DNA of 64,000 nucleotides, taken from assembly GCF_029029505.1 (NCBI RefSeq), contig NZ_JAKJSD010000012.1:62001-126000 (forward strand). Reading direction: 5' to 3'. How positions within the stretch are numbered: the stretch's first letter is position 1; the number at the start of each line of letters is the position of its first letter. The stretch comes from Ancylomarina sp. DW003. GTDB lineage: Bacteria; Bacteroidota; Bacteroidia; Bacteroidales; Marinifilaceae. A model generated the notes under the pieces. It did no database searches. It saw nothing but the letters and a program-made list of their open reading frames with translations, and was not told where the DNA came from. Positions 18,634 to 27,843 of this stretch are shown piece by piece. A program made the translations under genes and the position numbers.

Positions 18634-19922
18634 ACACTGGAAGTTTGTTTCTGAGAATTCAAGAAATATATTTTCTTCATTATTTTCTCCATATTGTCTT
18701 TATAATTTGGACAAACATGAGTTGTCGATTTATTATTCTTTAAAAGATTTATTCGATCTATAGGACAGCCTCCTCCACAAATAGGAAAAATATTACAATT
18801 TAGACAACTTTCATCCTCAAATGGATCTGATTCAAATATTGCTTTGGAAAATAATTTATCATCAATAAACTTTTTTTCTAAATCACCTATCGACTTAGAA
18901 ATATCACCTATATGTTCAATACATTTATATAATTTCCCTTTTGAGTCAATAGCTATAGTATCTATGGAGTTATACATACATGTAGAAGCTCTTTCAGGAT
19001 AAAGTGAATTTAATGCCTCCTCAGTCGGTAACCATAACGTGTTTCCCAATAGATAGTCAACCTGTTCTGTTTTGGACAAGACACAAGAAGCAATATTTTC
19101 ATCATTTGTCCTATTTTGCACGTAGTTTGTCCCAACAGTTATATGCTTATCTTCAAATTGTTGTTTATAACGCTCTGATATATATTCATAAATATCTTTA
19201 TATGAATCCTTTGTTTCTCTATCAACTGTAACTTGAATAGAAACCGGAATTGAAGAATGTTTTAATAAAAAGTCAATATTCTTAATAATTCTATCGAATG
19301 ATCCATTGCCATTTTTATAAATCCTCCTCTTATCATGAGTCTCAGCGACTCCATCTAAGGTAACCTGAATATATTCAGGATTAATAGTCATTAACTTTGA
19401 AATATTGCTTTCTGTCAATAACGTCCCATTGGTTATCATTGACGAATTGAAGGTTACTCCATTATATTTTAGTTTATCATTAATCTCAAGAATCTCTTTC
19501 ATAGCCATTAAAGGCTCCCCTCCAAACCATATTATATAAACAGGTTGTTCACCAAAACTCTTTATATAATCTACAACTGCATCAATTGTACTAGTACTCA
19601 TGTATGACTTCGACTTGTTATTATCTTCAAAACAGTAAAAGCAAGCCAAATTGCAATCCATAGTAGGAGCAATATAAAATGTAGGAGTTTTCATATCAAA
19701 TCTTTCCTTCATCATTCTGTATTTCAGTGAATGAAACTGTTCTGCTTGTTCTTTAACTAAGATACCATTATTAACTAGTTCAATATCCCCGTTTATTAAA
19801 CCTTTGCTTATTGATTCAAATTCTTTCTTACACAAAACAATAAACGAATCCGAAAATGTATTATAAATCGCAACTTCCTCATCATTAACATCGACAACAA
19901 TGTTATATTGTGACCACTCCAT
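18627..19922 (-). CDS. Radical SAM/SPASM peptide maturase
   Basis: About 431 residues from the ATG at 19922 (MEWSQYNIVV); an ATG at 19958 would add 12 residues. The N-terminal region (1-75) resembles the peptide-recognition part of such maturases. The radical SAM cluster motif is CNLACFYC (Cys90, 94, 97 from this start), and the GGEP motif occurs in YIIWFGGEPL. The C-terminal SPASM region carries Cys-rich segments for auxiliary Fe-S clusters: YKCIEH, CLNCNIFPICGGGCP and THVCPNY. SPASM maturases install thioether, carbon-carbon or epimerised residues in peptides. Its precursor is probably the adjacent 61-residue GG peptide. The product chemistry cannot be read from sequence. Confidence 0.95.
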   Translation of the reverse strand: MEWSQYNIVVDVNDEEVAIYNTFSDSFIVLCKKEFESISKGLINGDIELVNNGILVKEQAEQFHSLKYRMMKERFDMKTPTFYIAPTMDCNLACFYCFEDNNKSKSYMSTSTIDAVVDYIKSFGEQPVYIIWFGGEPLMAMKEILEINDKLKYNGVTFNSSMITNGTLLTESNISKLMTINPEYIQVTLDGVAETHDKRRIYKNGNGSFDRIIKNIDFLLKHSSIPVSIQVTVDRETKDSYKDIYEYISERYKQQFEDKHITVGTNYVQNRTNDENIASCVLSKTEQVDYLLGNTLWLPTEEALNSLYPERASTCMYNSIDTIAIDSKGKLYKCIEHIGDISKSIGDLEKKFIDDKLFSKAIFESDPFEDESCLNCNIFPICGGGCPIDRINLLKNNKSTTHVCPNYKDNMEKIMKKIYFLNSQKQTSSVC

Positions 19923-19978
19923 AAAATATATTTTTAAATGCTCCGCATATTTCAACATATGCGAAGCTTATTAATCAA

Positions 19979-20164
19979 TTAACTTGAATATCCACATCTG
20001 CATCTTTTATTTATTCTATATCCTTTTTGGCACTTTGTTAGCTGTGCTTCCTCGCTGTGCCCGCCTCTAATGTGGTTCTGTTCGTCTTTGGATAAGAAAT
20101 AATTAGATTCCCCTTTTAAAACACCATTCGATAAACCTGTTGATAAAATTTTAATTTTTTTCAT
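19979..20164 (-). CDS. Double-glycine leader precursor peptide, Cys-rich core
   Basis: 61 residues. The leader (1-35) starts MKKIKILSTGLSNG and ends SKDEQNHIRGG, a standard double-glycine cleavage site for C39 peptidases. The predicted 26-residue core starts HSEEAQLT and ends KCQKGYRINKRCRCGYSS, strongly basic with three cysteines (45, 55, 57). It lies 56 bp upstream of the radical SAM gene on the same strand, so it is the first gene of the cluster. The leader resembles the GG-leader natural-product precursors of Bacteroidota. The mature product is inferred to be a modified, secreted peptide, perhaps antimicrobial or a signal. No immunity gene was identified. Confidence 0.88.
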   Translation of the reverse strand: MKKIKILSTGLSNGVLKGESNYFLSKDEQNHIRGGHSEEAQLTKCQKGYRINKRCRCGYSS

Positions 20165-20233
20165 AGTAATAAATATGTAACTAGCTTAGCTCCATTCCCC
20201 ACCCAATTGCCAATTGTGCGGGTCATCTCATTT

Positions 20234-20326
20234 TAGTAGCTTTGCTTTCGACTAAGGTAGCGCAGCTACTAGGCCGCTTCCGGGTTGAGAATGGATTAAC
20301 ATCTATTTTTCCGGGGCGGCTTTTTT
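20234..20326 (+). ncRNA. Candidate structured RNA ending in a terminator
   Basis: Two adjacent hairpins in a GC-rich island inside AT-rich sequence. Arms 20234-20245 (TAGTAGCTTTGC) and 20260-20271 (GCGCAGCTACTA) form a 12-bp stem with two mismatches. Arms 20273-20283 (GCCGCTTCCGG) and 20311-20320 (CCGGGGCGGC) form a 10-bp stem with one bulge and end in TTTTTT, a plus-strand rho-independent terminator. No plus-strand gene lies upstream, so a small RNA is possible. On the minus strand the same sequence would lie upstream of, or in the leader of, the precursor peptide gene. The family was not recognised. Confidence 0.45.
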
Positions 20327-20764
20327 ATTTATATGTTATAAATAAGTTATTGGTTTAATTTATTATTTGCGTACAATCAATTTTAATTAGAAACATATAA
20401 ATGATTAATTATTTATAGTTGGATCTAATATATGATAATTAACCTAGAAATAAAATCTCAAAACAAAACACATTAATGTAAAAAAAAAAGCTTTTAGAGT
20501 ACAAAAAAGATCAATTTACAATAGGTAGATCTAGTAAACACAATAGTTTCCAATTAAATAATTATGTTTCTTTAATTTAGAACAAATAAATACTGTTCAA
20601 ATATGCAGTGCTATACAACATAAACAATACTGATAAGTAACAATCTTTAACATATCACAAGAAAAAAAAGATTAAAACCATACAGACTTAATCCCAAAAA
20701 TCCTATTTTTTCACAGTTTTGAATTCAATTAACCACAGCGATTTTTCACCTCTCCATAAACAAA
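20327..20764. other. Gene-free AT-rich stretch
   Basis: Very AT-rich, with no supported gene, repeat or clear promoter. It separates the peptide cluster from the outer-membrane barrel gene that ends at 20765. Confidence 0.5.
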
Positions 20765-23095
20765 TCACCGTTCAAACCTCTCTGATGGTTTTATATCAGA
20801 AGTTTCTTTTCTCATTTTTAGTTTTTCGCCAAAATTATAAACAAAACCTAAGCTGATTCTTCGGGTATCAAAATCGAATGTAAAATCATTTTTTTGCCCT
20901 ACAAATCGAGTTTTGGCATCAGGGGTTTTACTATTAAATATATCCTTGCAAGACAATAGTAAAGATGCATTGCTAAACAGTTTCATCCTGAAAGAGGCAT
21001 CAACTCTAAATGAATCGTCTAAATCGTAAAGCCCCTGAGGTCTGCCACTTGCATAATAGGCATTTATATCGGCAAAAATTTGTTTGGCTTTACTAAGCGT
21101 CAAACTATTATTTAATCTGAAAAAATAATTCACATTGGTTTTATCAATGGTATAATTCTGCTGCGACTTATCTGTTTGTTTCATTCGCGACAACACAACT
21201 GTAAATTTTGATCTTATAGATTTACAAACCGAAAATGGAACAATTAATGCCATGCTAAGCTTATCATTTTTCTTGATATTAATCATCTGATAACTTATCG
21301 AATAACCATCGTGACCCGTAAATGGTACTTGAGCAATCCAATCTCGCGATAAATCGGCCGTTAAAGCCAATATGTATTTACGTTTAAAAATGTAGATCAG
21401 TTTAGAATTATAGTTACGTTGTGGTTTTAAATAAGGGTTTCCTTGTATCGACGAATAAGGTGTTAAACTCCAGGTATTAGGGGTCAAATTCCAAAAACTT
21501 GGATAATCAGAAAAAGAGCTAAAGCTTGATTTTATAATATGATTTTTAGAAACTGCATAGGTTAAATCGATCGTAGGGAATAGAAAATAATCGTTTACAA
21601 CATCAAGCTCTTGATGCTTTGTTTTATCCGAAAAATTCAATTTATCATACTCTAATTCGAGAGAAAAAACCGATGATAATTTTGGCGTAAACTGATAAGT
21701 CATCGACAAAAAAGTATTCACTCTATCTTCCTTTAACTGAAATCGTGAATTTTCAAGCTCTTTTTTATAAGAAGATTTATTCTCAATGTTTTTATATGAT
21801 ACACCATATTCCAAGCTCGATTTTCCATTTAAAAGCTTAGTGCTATTGTTCACAAAAGCATTCAACTCTTTAATATCCTGTAAAGAGTGTGTCGTATAAT
21901 CCAACTCAAAATCTTGATCATTCAAGGTGTAAATACTTTGGTCTGTAGGGTCTTGATAATCGGAATAAGTGATGCCTAAATTAGCCTTGTCGACCCTATA
22001 AGTCAAGGCGATATTCTGATAATCCGAATCTCCATGACTTATATTCTTACTTAGTGTCTCTACACGATTCGATTCTGTATTTAAACTCACATCGCTATAG
22101 GTACTTCCCTTACTTTTATTGAGGATAAAATTGTAAAGTAAATCGATATAGGAATTTTCATTGATATTGAATCGGGGATTTAAGCTATATAATTGCTTAT
22201 TTCTATCATGATACATATCCGAATTCTGGAATACACTAATCTCCTTTTCTTTATTCACATAAGTTGATACACCAAGCTTATCAAGATCTTCTATCTTATC
22301 AGAATTTACAATTCCCTGCAGGTCGAACTTTCCATTACTAAATGAAAAATTCAAATTGCCATTATAAGAATCCTTCCGTCCTCTTAGGTAGTTTCCACTT
22401 ACACTACCACTATACTTTCCCTTTTCTATGCCCTGTTTCAACTCAACATTAATTAAGGCGCCATTCACATTGAATCTTTTGGGAGCCACAAAATAGTATT
22501 CTATATTTTTAACATCGCTAGCTGGGGCCGATCTTAAAAAATTGAGAGCCTGATCCATCGACATATTCGTAATTTTGTTGTTAATAACCAGTGTTACCCG
22601 ATTTGAGCCTACAACAGAAATCTGATCGTTTTGCACCCAAAGTCCTGGCACATAATCGAGCAAATCAAAGGCATTCGAAGCCGCTCGTGTTTCGGAAAGT
22701 GCTTGCGTATTAAAAACAATTTTATTCTCCTCTATTTTTATAACATTTCTGGCCTTACTAACTATTATCTCCTGCAATTCATTTTTTGATTCACTCAAGA
22801 CAATAGGTTTTTGATTTTTCAGCCATAAATCCGATGCAAGCATTTGAGTGTTGTAGCCTATATATGACACATGAATTAAAAAACCAGTTTGTTTAATATC
22901 GTTGAAGGTGAACCTTCCTTTCTCATCTGTTATCGTTCCTTTTATCAATGTCGAATCGGCAGCATTCATAATAACAACACTTGCTCCGAACAAAGGCCTA
23001 TTATCTTCTGAAATTACTTTGGAATTTAATTTAGTTTGCCCCAATAATAGAACTTGAGAGAGTAATAAAAACGTAATTGTAATTAAATATTTCAT
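20765..23095 (-). CDS. Outer-membrane beta-barrel protein, TonB-receptor-like
   Basis: 776 residues with a signal peptide (LITITFLLLSQVLLLGQ). A carboxypeptidase-regulatory-like domain (about 20-110) has SEDNRPLFGASVVIMNAADS and GRFTFNDIKQ. A plug-like domain (about 115-215) and a long barrel end in SLGFVYNFGEKLKMRKE. This is the outer-membrane barrel class related to TonB-dependent receptors but usually without a SusD partner. The TPR gene lies 49 bp upstream on the same strand, so they are probably co-transcribed. A role in uptake or export of a peptide from the neighbouring cluster is possible but unsupported, because more than 500 bp of non-coding sequence separates them. Confidence 0.87.
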   Translation of the reverse strand: MKYLITITFLLLSQVLLLGQTKLNSKVISEDNRPLFGASVVIMNAADSTLIKGTITDEKGRFTFNDIKQTGFLIHVSYIGYNTQMLASDLWLKNQKPIVLSESKNELQEIIVSKARNVIKIEENKIVFNTQALSETRAASNAFDLLDYVPGLWVQNDQISVVGSNRVTLVINNKITNMSMDQALNFLRSAPASDVKNIEYYFVAPKRFNVNGALINVELKQGIEKGKYSGSVSGNYLRGRKDSYNGNLNFSFSNGKFDLQGIVNSDKIEDLDKLGVSTYVNKEKEISVFQNSDMYHDRNKQLYSLNPRFNINENSYIDLLYNFILNKSKGSTYSDVSLNTESNRVETLSKNISHGDSDYQNIALTYRVDKANLGITYSDYQDPTDQSIYTLNDQDFELDYTTHSLQDIKELNAFVNNSTKLLNGKSSLEYGVSYKNIENKSSYKKELENSRFQLKEDRVNTFLSMTYQFTPKLSSVFSLELEYDKLNFSDKTKHQELDVVNDYFLFPTIDLTYAVSKNHIIKSSFSSFSDYPSFWNLTPNTWSLTPYSSIQGNPYLKPQRNYNSKLIYIFKRKYILALTADLSRDWIAQVPFTGHDGYSISYQMINIKKNDKLSMALIVPFSVCKSIRSKFTVVLSRMKQTDKSQQNYTIDKTNVNYFFRLNNSLTLSKAKQIFADINAYYASGRPQGLYDLDDSFRVDASFRMKLFSNASLLLSCKDIFNSKTPDAKTRFVGQKNDFTFDFDTRRISLGFVYNFGEKLKMRKETSDIKPSERFER

Positions 23096-23144
23096 TATTT
23101 AGTTTTAAAATAATTCTACCAAATACATATAAAGCAAATTCATA

Positions 23145-24416
23145 TTATCTCTCCATAAACAAATCTTCTTTCAATTGATCTATTCGTGACTCGGAGTAAT
23201 CGCGAACCGATGCTGTTAACAGATCCATACCTTCTTTTACTTCTATCGCGTCGAAAACTTTCTGGTAATAAGCTAAAGCCTCCTTCTTTTTATTCAAAGC
23301 ATCGTATTGTTCAGCAATTAAGTACAAGTAAAATTTCTTTTCCGGGTTGAGTTGATGAGCTAAAAGGTAGTTCTCCAAAGCAAGCTGATGATTTTCTTTA
23401 TCTTTATAAATGCCCGCTTTCTCTTTATGAATAATGGAAAGAATTGTTGAATCAGGCTGTAGGAGTTTTAGAGATTCATCAAAAAGTTCCAATCCTCTGT
23501 CTACGTTTAAAAAATGAGTTTCAGCCATACCCAAATAGAACACAATTTTTACATCCGTACTATCTACATCGTAAGCTTTTGTTAAAAGCTGAATGGCTTT
23601 ATCCTGCTTGTTACTTTTATGGCAAAGAATTCCGGCATTACGAATGGTATTAATAGTCGAATCGCCCAAAACCAGAGCTTTTTCATACTTCTGAAGAGCC
23701 TCTTTTTCTTGGTCTAACTTAATATGAGCCGATGCTGCTATCTGAATGAATCGAATATTATCGGTATCCTTTTTTAAAACCGAATCGCAGATTTTCAAGG
23801 CAAACTCAGGATCAACCATTAAATAAGTCCTAGCCAACTTTGAATTGGTTTGATAATCGAGAGGGTTTAAATCCATAGCACATTTATAGTATTTAATGGC
23901 ACTATCGTATTCTCCAAGATTCTTGTAGTTATCACCCAAATGAATCCAATAAAAGGCTTGAGATGCGTCCAGGTTTTTTCCTCTGAATGACAAATTAATG
24001 GCTTCCAAACGTTCCTTTGAAAATTCATGGATTAATATACGCTGTTCAATAATTCTAAAGTCAGGATGATCTTCCTTTAATAAGATATCAAGCTCATTCT
24101 TAGCTTGTAAATACATACCCTGCTGAAAATAAAGATTAGCCAGCTCCGATCTTATTTCTTTTTTATTTTCACAATGCTGCAATGCCGATAATAAGACATC
24201 AATTGCATCAGCTGCTTTACCTTGTTCAACCAAGCCATATTGTTTCCAGTAATATGCTTGATAATTGGAAACATCTTTTTGTAGCAGGTTATTTGATTTT
24301 TGAATTAATGAATTCCAATCTCTTAATTCCAGAGCTCTGAATAAATCTACATTTTGTGCAGACAGTGAATATTGAATAGAAATTAAAAGACAAATTAATT
24401 TAATGACTTTCTTCAT
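23145..24416 (-). CDS. Periplasmic tetratricopeptide-repeat protein
   Basis: About 423 residues from the ATG at 24416 (MKKVIKLICLLISIQYSLSAQ, a signal peptide). An upstream in-frame Met at 24497 would add 27 residues ahead of that signal and is unlikely. The rest is a chain of TPR helices, for example AFYWIHLGDNYKNLGEYDSA and AIKYYKCAMDLNPLDYQTNS, about nine or ten repeats. TPR proteins are scaffolds. Placement directly before the outer-membrane barrel gene suggests a joint role in the cell envelope. No catalytic domain is visible. Confidence 0.85.
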   Translation of the reverse strand: MKKVIKLICLLISIQYSLSAQNVDLFRALELRDWNSLIQKSNNLLQKDVSNYQAYYWKQYGLVEQGKAADAIDVLLSALQHCENKKEIRSELANLYFQQGMYLQAKNELDILLKEDHPDFRIIEQRILIHEFSKERLEAINLSFRGKNLDASQAFYWIHLGDNYKNLGEYDSAIKYYKCAMDLNPLDYQTNSKLARTYLMVDPEFALKICDSVLKKDTDNIRFIQIAASAHIKLDQEKEALQKYEKALVLGDSTINTIRNAGILCHKSNKQDKAIQLLTKAYDVDSTDVKIVFYLGMAETHFLNVDRGLELFDESLKLLQPDSTILSIIHKEKAGIYKDKENHQLALENYLLAHQLNPEKKFYLYLIAEQYDALNKKKEALAYYQKVFDAIEVKEGMDLLTASVRDYSESRIDQLKEDLFMER

Positions 24417-24541
24417 GATAATTAGTTGGCTAGTGAATGATAGGTTAACAAAACCAAATCTACTATTTTTATAGTAGATCGCAATTTCCAATAACATTTT
24501 TTAACATATTACTTATCATTCTTGAAAATTAATCGATAAAA

Positions 24542-24573
24542 AAAGCACCATTCGAATTAACGAATAGTGCTTT
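24542..24573 (-). terminator. Terminator after the Crp/Fnr gene
   Basis: AAAGCACCATTCG ... CGAATAGTGCTTT forms a 13-bp stem with one mismatch and a 6-base loop. On the minus strand it runs into TTTTTTT. Confidence 0.8.
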
Positions 24574-24625
24574 ATATATGATTACAGTCAGATTAAATCA
24601 TCAATCTAAACTCAAAAATCTTAAA

Positions 24626-25342
24626 TTAATAAACGCCTCCCACACGCTTTAGTGCACGAACATCAACAATCTTTATTTTTCTTCCTTTAATCTCAATTAA
24701 ACCATCGTTTTTAAATTCAGATAACAAACGAATAACCGATTCTGTTGCAGTTCCAACAATATTCGCAAGCTCTTCACGAGTTAAAGAAATTTGCAGGGTA
24801 TTATCCTGAGCAAGTCCGAAGGTTTCCATCAATTGCATAAGTACCTCCGCAAGACGCTCTCGTACCGATTTCTGTGCAATATCAGTAATATAACTATTAG
24901 CTTGACCAAGTTCCTTACAAGTGATCTTAATTAACTCCATCGAAAACTCAGGGTTGGCTTGTATCAACTTGGTTAGGGCATGGCTTGGAATAAAACAAAC
25001 AATAGCATCTTCAATTACTTTAGAAGATGTGCAAGCTGGCTCTTGACTAAGTGCTGAACGAAAACCAATAATATCACCTGATTTAGCAAATCGAATGATC
25101 TGTTCTTTACCTTCAATACCTGTTTTGAAAACTTTTAATACACCAGAATAAACAAAATAACATCCGCGTGCAGAATCACCTTCGGCATATATCACACTGC
25201 CTCTCTTTAGCAATTCACACTCTTCTTCCCAAAAAAGAAGATTCTTTTCATCGCGATTCAAATGTTTGAACGATTTTGAAAAACAGTCAGCCAACTGATC
25301 GCAATTCGGAAAAACTTGATTTTGATTCATTTTCAAAGCCAT
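24626..25342 (-). CDS. Crp/Fnr-family transcriptional regulator
   Basis: 238 residues. A cyclic-nucleotide-binding-type beta-roll domain (about 45-150) contains YAEGDSARGCYFVYSGVLKVF and RFAKSGDIIGFRSALSQEP. A dimerisation helix follows, then a winged helix-turn-helix (about 170-230) with ISLTREELANIVGTATESVIRLLSEF. The canonical cAMP-binding residues are not evident. There is no FNR-type Cys cluster near the N-terminus; its cysteines are scattered. The ligand is therefore unknown. It is a single gene with its own terminator. In Bacteroidota such regulators often govern anaerobic or stress metabolism, but the targets are not visible here. Confidence 0.92.
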   Translation of the reverse strand: MALKMNQNQVFPNCDQLADCFSKSFKHLNRDEKNLLFWEEECELLKRGSVIYAEGDSARGCYFVYSGVLKVFKTGIEGKEQIIRFAKSGDIIGFRSALSQEPACTSSKVIEDAIVCFIPSHALTKLIQANPEFSMELIKITCKELGQANSYITDIAQKSVRERLAEVLMQLMETFGLAQDNTLQISLTREELANIVGTATESVIRLLSEFKNDGLIEIKGRKIKIVDVRALKRVGGVY

Positions 25343-25559
25343 TAAAAATTAACTTATCAAACCAATTCTATAAGCACATTTAAAGCTATAAAATCAGCTA
25401 TTAAAATCTAAAAAACTAAATTTTTATTACAGTCAAAATAACCCATGTTACGTACAAAGAACGGATCTTAAAAGCTCATTTTATTTCAAAATAGGCCTTC
25501 GAAACGGGCAGATAAATATAGTAATTAATGTTCGAGAAAAACAAGCTCTCCCAGTTTAC

Positions 25560-25598
25560 TAAAAAAAAAATCCCGAAAGCATGTAAAGCTCTCGGGAT
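25560..25598 (-). terminator. Terminator after pheS
   Basis: ATCCCGAAAGC ... GCTCTCGGGAT, an 11-bp stem with one mismatch. On the minus strand it is followed by more than ten T residues. Confidence 0.85.
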
Positions 25599-25621
25599 GT
25601 ATATCTTACGATTATGTATAT

Positions 25622-26647
25622 CTAAAAACCTGCTGCTGTAAACTGCTCTAAGAAACGAATATCATTTTCAAAGAACAAACGAAGGTCCTTAATACCATAT
25701 TTTAACATAGTAATACGCTCAATACCCATACCAAGTGCAAAGCCTGTATATTTTTTACTGTCGATACCATTTAAATCCAAAACATTTGGATCTACCATAC
25801 CACAACCTAAAATTTCTAACCAACCTGTACCCTTACATACATTACAACCATCACCACCACAAAGTGAACAAGTCACATCTACCTCAGCCGAAGGCTCAGT
25901 AAACGGGAAATATGAAGGACGCAAACGAATCTCTGTTTTTTCACCAAAGAATTCTTTAGCAAAATAGCTTAGTGTTTGCTTTAAGTCAGCGAAAGAAACA
26001 TTCTCATCGATATAAAGACACTCAATTTGATGGAAAATACAATGAGCACGAGCAGAAATTGCTTCATTACGAAATACACGACCTGGTGTTAAACAACGAA
26101 TCGGCAATTCCATTTCTGCCATATCATGTGCCTGAACAGATGACGTATGCGTACGCAATAAGATATCCGGGTTTTTCTCGATAAAGAAAGTATCCTGCAT
26201 ATCACGTGCCGGATGTTCTTCCGGGAAATTTAATGCTGAGAAATTATGCCAATCATCTTCAATTTCCGGTCCTTCAGAAATAGTAAATCCTAAACGCGCA
26301 AAAATCTCAATAATTTCGTTTTTAACCAATGACAATGGGTGACGAGATCCAAGCTTAACTGAATCAGCTGGAAGACTTAAATCAAGACCAGACTTATCAA
26401 AATCAGAATTGGTAAAACTATCTTTCAATTCGTTCACCTTATCAAGTGCAGTTGTTTTCAACTGGTTTAAAAGTTGTCCAACAGCCTTCTTTTCTTCATT
26501 TGGCACATTCTTAAAATCGCCAAAAAGAGCTGCAATTGTTCCTTTTTTACTCAGGTGTTTAATTCTGAACTGCTCTACTTCGTCGAGATTAGTCGCTGTG
26601 AAAGCTCTTAATTCCTCTAATAATTCATTTATCTTACCTACCATCAT
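25622..26647 (-). CDS. pheS: Phenylalanine-tRNA ligase alpha subunit
   Basis: 341 residues, normal length. An N-terminal coiled-coil tRNA-binding arm (1-90) precedes the class II synthetase core. Recognisable parts are FTISEGPEIEDDWHNFSALN, RTHTSSVQ, motif 2 PGRVFRNEAISARAH, the Cys-rich loop CSLCGGDGCNVCKGTGW, and motif 3 GFALGMGIERITMLKYGI. It charges tRNA-Phe together with PheT, whose gene is not in the window; separate pheS and pheT are usual in this phylum. Start codon ATG at 26647 or the next Met. A terminator follows directly, so it is monocistronic here. Confidence 0.98.
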   Translation of the reverse strand: MMVGKINELLEELRAFTATNLDEVEQFRIKHLSKKGTIAALFGDFKNVPNEEKKAVGQLLNQLKTTALDKVNELKDSFTNSDFDKSGLDLSLPADSVKLGSRHPLSLVKNEIIEIFARLGFTISEGPEIEDDWHNFSALNFPEEHPARDMQDTFFIEKNPDILLRTHTSSVQAHDMAEMELPIRCLTPGRVFRNEAISARAHCIFHQIECLYIDENVSFADLKQTLSYFAKEFFGEKTEIRLRPSYFPFTEPSAEVDVTCSLCGGDGCNVCKGTGWLEILGCGMVDPNVLDLNGIDSKKYTGFALGMGIERITMLKYGIKDLRLFFENDIRFLEQFTAAGF

Positions 26648-26778
26648 TGTATTGTTTAGTCAACTAAATAGGGCGGCGAAGTTACAAAAGATTGTTGAAT
26701 ATTAATACAGTGCAGATAGAAGTCTCTGGGCAAACACCCCACCTTTATGTACCTCGTGTAAAACAAAGAAAAAACAAT

Positions 26779-26906
26779 CCCTCGCAAAGTACGCAAAGAT
26801 TAGAATCGCAGTGACCGCAAAGCATTATTAAAATGGTACAAAAGCTACTTAGCGATCTTTCGTATTAAAAAAAATCACATTAGTCCTTTGCGCCCTCTGC
26901 GTGAAA
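26779..26906. repeat. Imperfect dispersed repeat with GCAAAG/CTTTGC modules
   Basis: The stretch contains CCTCGCAAAGTACGCAAAG, then CGCAGTGACCGCAAAG, then the inverted forms CTTAGCGATCTTTCGTATT and CCTTTGCGCCCTCTGCGTG. It can therefore fold back on itself, and it resembles a shorter copy at 42801-42843. It is non-coding and lies in the gap between pheS and a cyclophilin gene. Degenerate copies of such GCAAAG-type repeats are familiar in Bacteroidota intergenic regions. Confidence 0.6.
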
Positions 26907-26920
26907 CAATAAAAAACATG

Positions 26921-27757
26921 TTAATACTTGAGAATGCGAACTTTCATTTTCACATCCTTGTAAGGTCTGTCGTGCTTATCTGATTTCAGATTAGCAATTT
27001 TATCCATCACTTCGAAACCAGAAATTACCTCTCCAAAAACAGTGTAATTTTTATCCAAGTGAGGCACTCCACCAACAGTTGTATAAGCTTTTTTCTGTGC
27101 TTCAGTAAAAATTAACTTGTCTGGTGAACTCTCATAATCGAAAGCAATACTCGACTTGATTTTACCAGCAATAGCACGAAATTCTTTAACCTTTTTAGCT
27201 TTTTTCAAAGAATCAAGAACCTTACGCTTATTAGGTGTTAAGTACCGACGAACAATTTGATTCCTGATCGGTTTATTAATGGCTTTCTCCATGCTTTTAA
27301 GTTCGTCCAAAGTGTAAACCTTACCATGTGTGATATAAAACTGAGAAACGTCTGATTCTTTAAATATATTAACTTTATCGGGCTGTCTTGGTGCTGACAA
27401 TGCTCCTTTTTTGTGAAAATATTGTGGTAAAAACTCCGATTCAATTGTTCGGTTTGAACTACCATAACCTATTTGTCGACCAGGAGAGGCATTCCTGGAA
27501 TCTTGCGAACCTCCCTGCAAAACAAAGCCTTTTATTACACGATAAAATAAGGTCCCATCAAAATGTTTATTTTCTATTAATTGAAGAAAATTTTTTCTGT
27601 GTTTGGGTGTTTCCTTGTAGAGCTTCAGCTTGATATTTCCAAAATTAGTTTCAATCAAAATAATTGAATTTGTTTTAGCCTGCGCGAAAATTTTTTCTGA
27701 TGAAAAAGATGCAAGCAAGAAGAATAGTATGAGACATGTTTTTTTTATCTGCTTCAT
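26921..27757 (-). CDS. Periplasmic cyclophilin-type peptidyl-prolyl isomerase
   Basis: 278 residues with a signal peptide (LILFFLLASFSSEKIFAQA). The cyclophilin fold is split. Its N-terminal part has IKLKLYKETPKHRKNFLQL and GTLFYRVIKGFVLQGGSQDS; its C-terminal part has VGGVPHLDKNYTVFGEVISG. An inserted helical region of about 75 residues (about 155-220) follows SDVSQFYITHGKVY. It catalyses proline isomerisation during folding of envelope proteins. It lies directly downstream of a paralogue with the same insert, so the pair arose by tandem duplication. A terminator between them (27793-27818) suggests separate transcripts. Confidence 0.92.
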   Translation of the reverse strand: MKQIKKTCLILFFLLASFSSEKIFAQAKTNSIILIETNFGNIKLKLYKETPKHRKNFLQLIENKHFDGTLFYRVIKGFVLQGGSQDSRNASPGRQIGYGSSNRTIESEFLPQYFHKKGALSAPRQPDKVNIFKESDVSQFYITHGKVYTLDELKSMEKAINKPIRNQIVRRYLTPNKRKVLDSLKKAKKVKEFRAIAGKIKSSIAFDYESSPDKLIFTEAQKKAYTTVGGVPHLDKNYTVFGEVISGFEVMDKIANLKSDKHDRPYKDVKMKVRILKY

Positions 27758-27792
27758 GGCGGAATATTAACTTTAACTAGTCAAAAAAACAA

Positions 27793-27818
27793 AAAAGCTT
27801 CGATGATTCGAAGCTTTT
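27793..27818 (-). terminator. Terminator between the two cyclophilin genes
   Basis: AAAAGCTTCGA-TGAT-TCGAAGCTTTT, a perfect 11-bp stem flanked by A/T runs on both sides, so it could act in both directions. Confidence 0.8.
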
Positions 27819-27843
27819 CTTAAAATTTATAAATCGAGATTGT

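Noticed and set aside
20251-20290. tRNA-like words (GGTAGCGCAGC, CCGGGTTGAG) in the hairpin region
   Set aside because: No acceptor stem, anticodon arm or T-loop can be folded, so it is not a tRNA.
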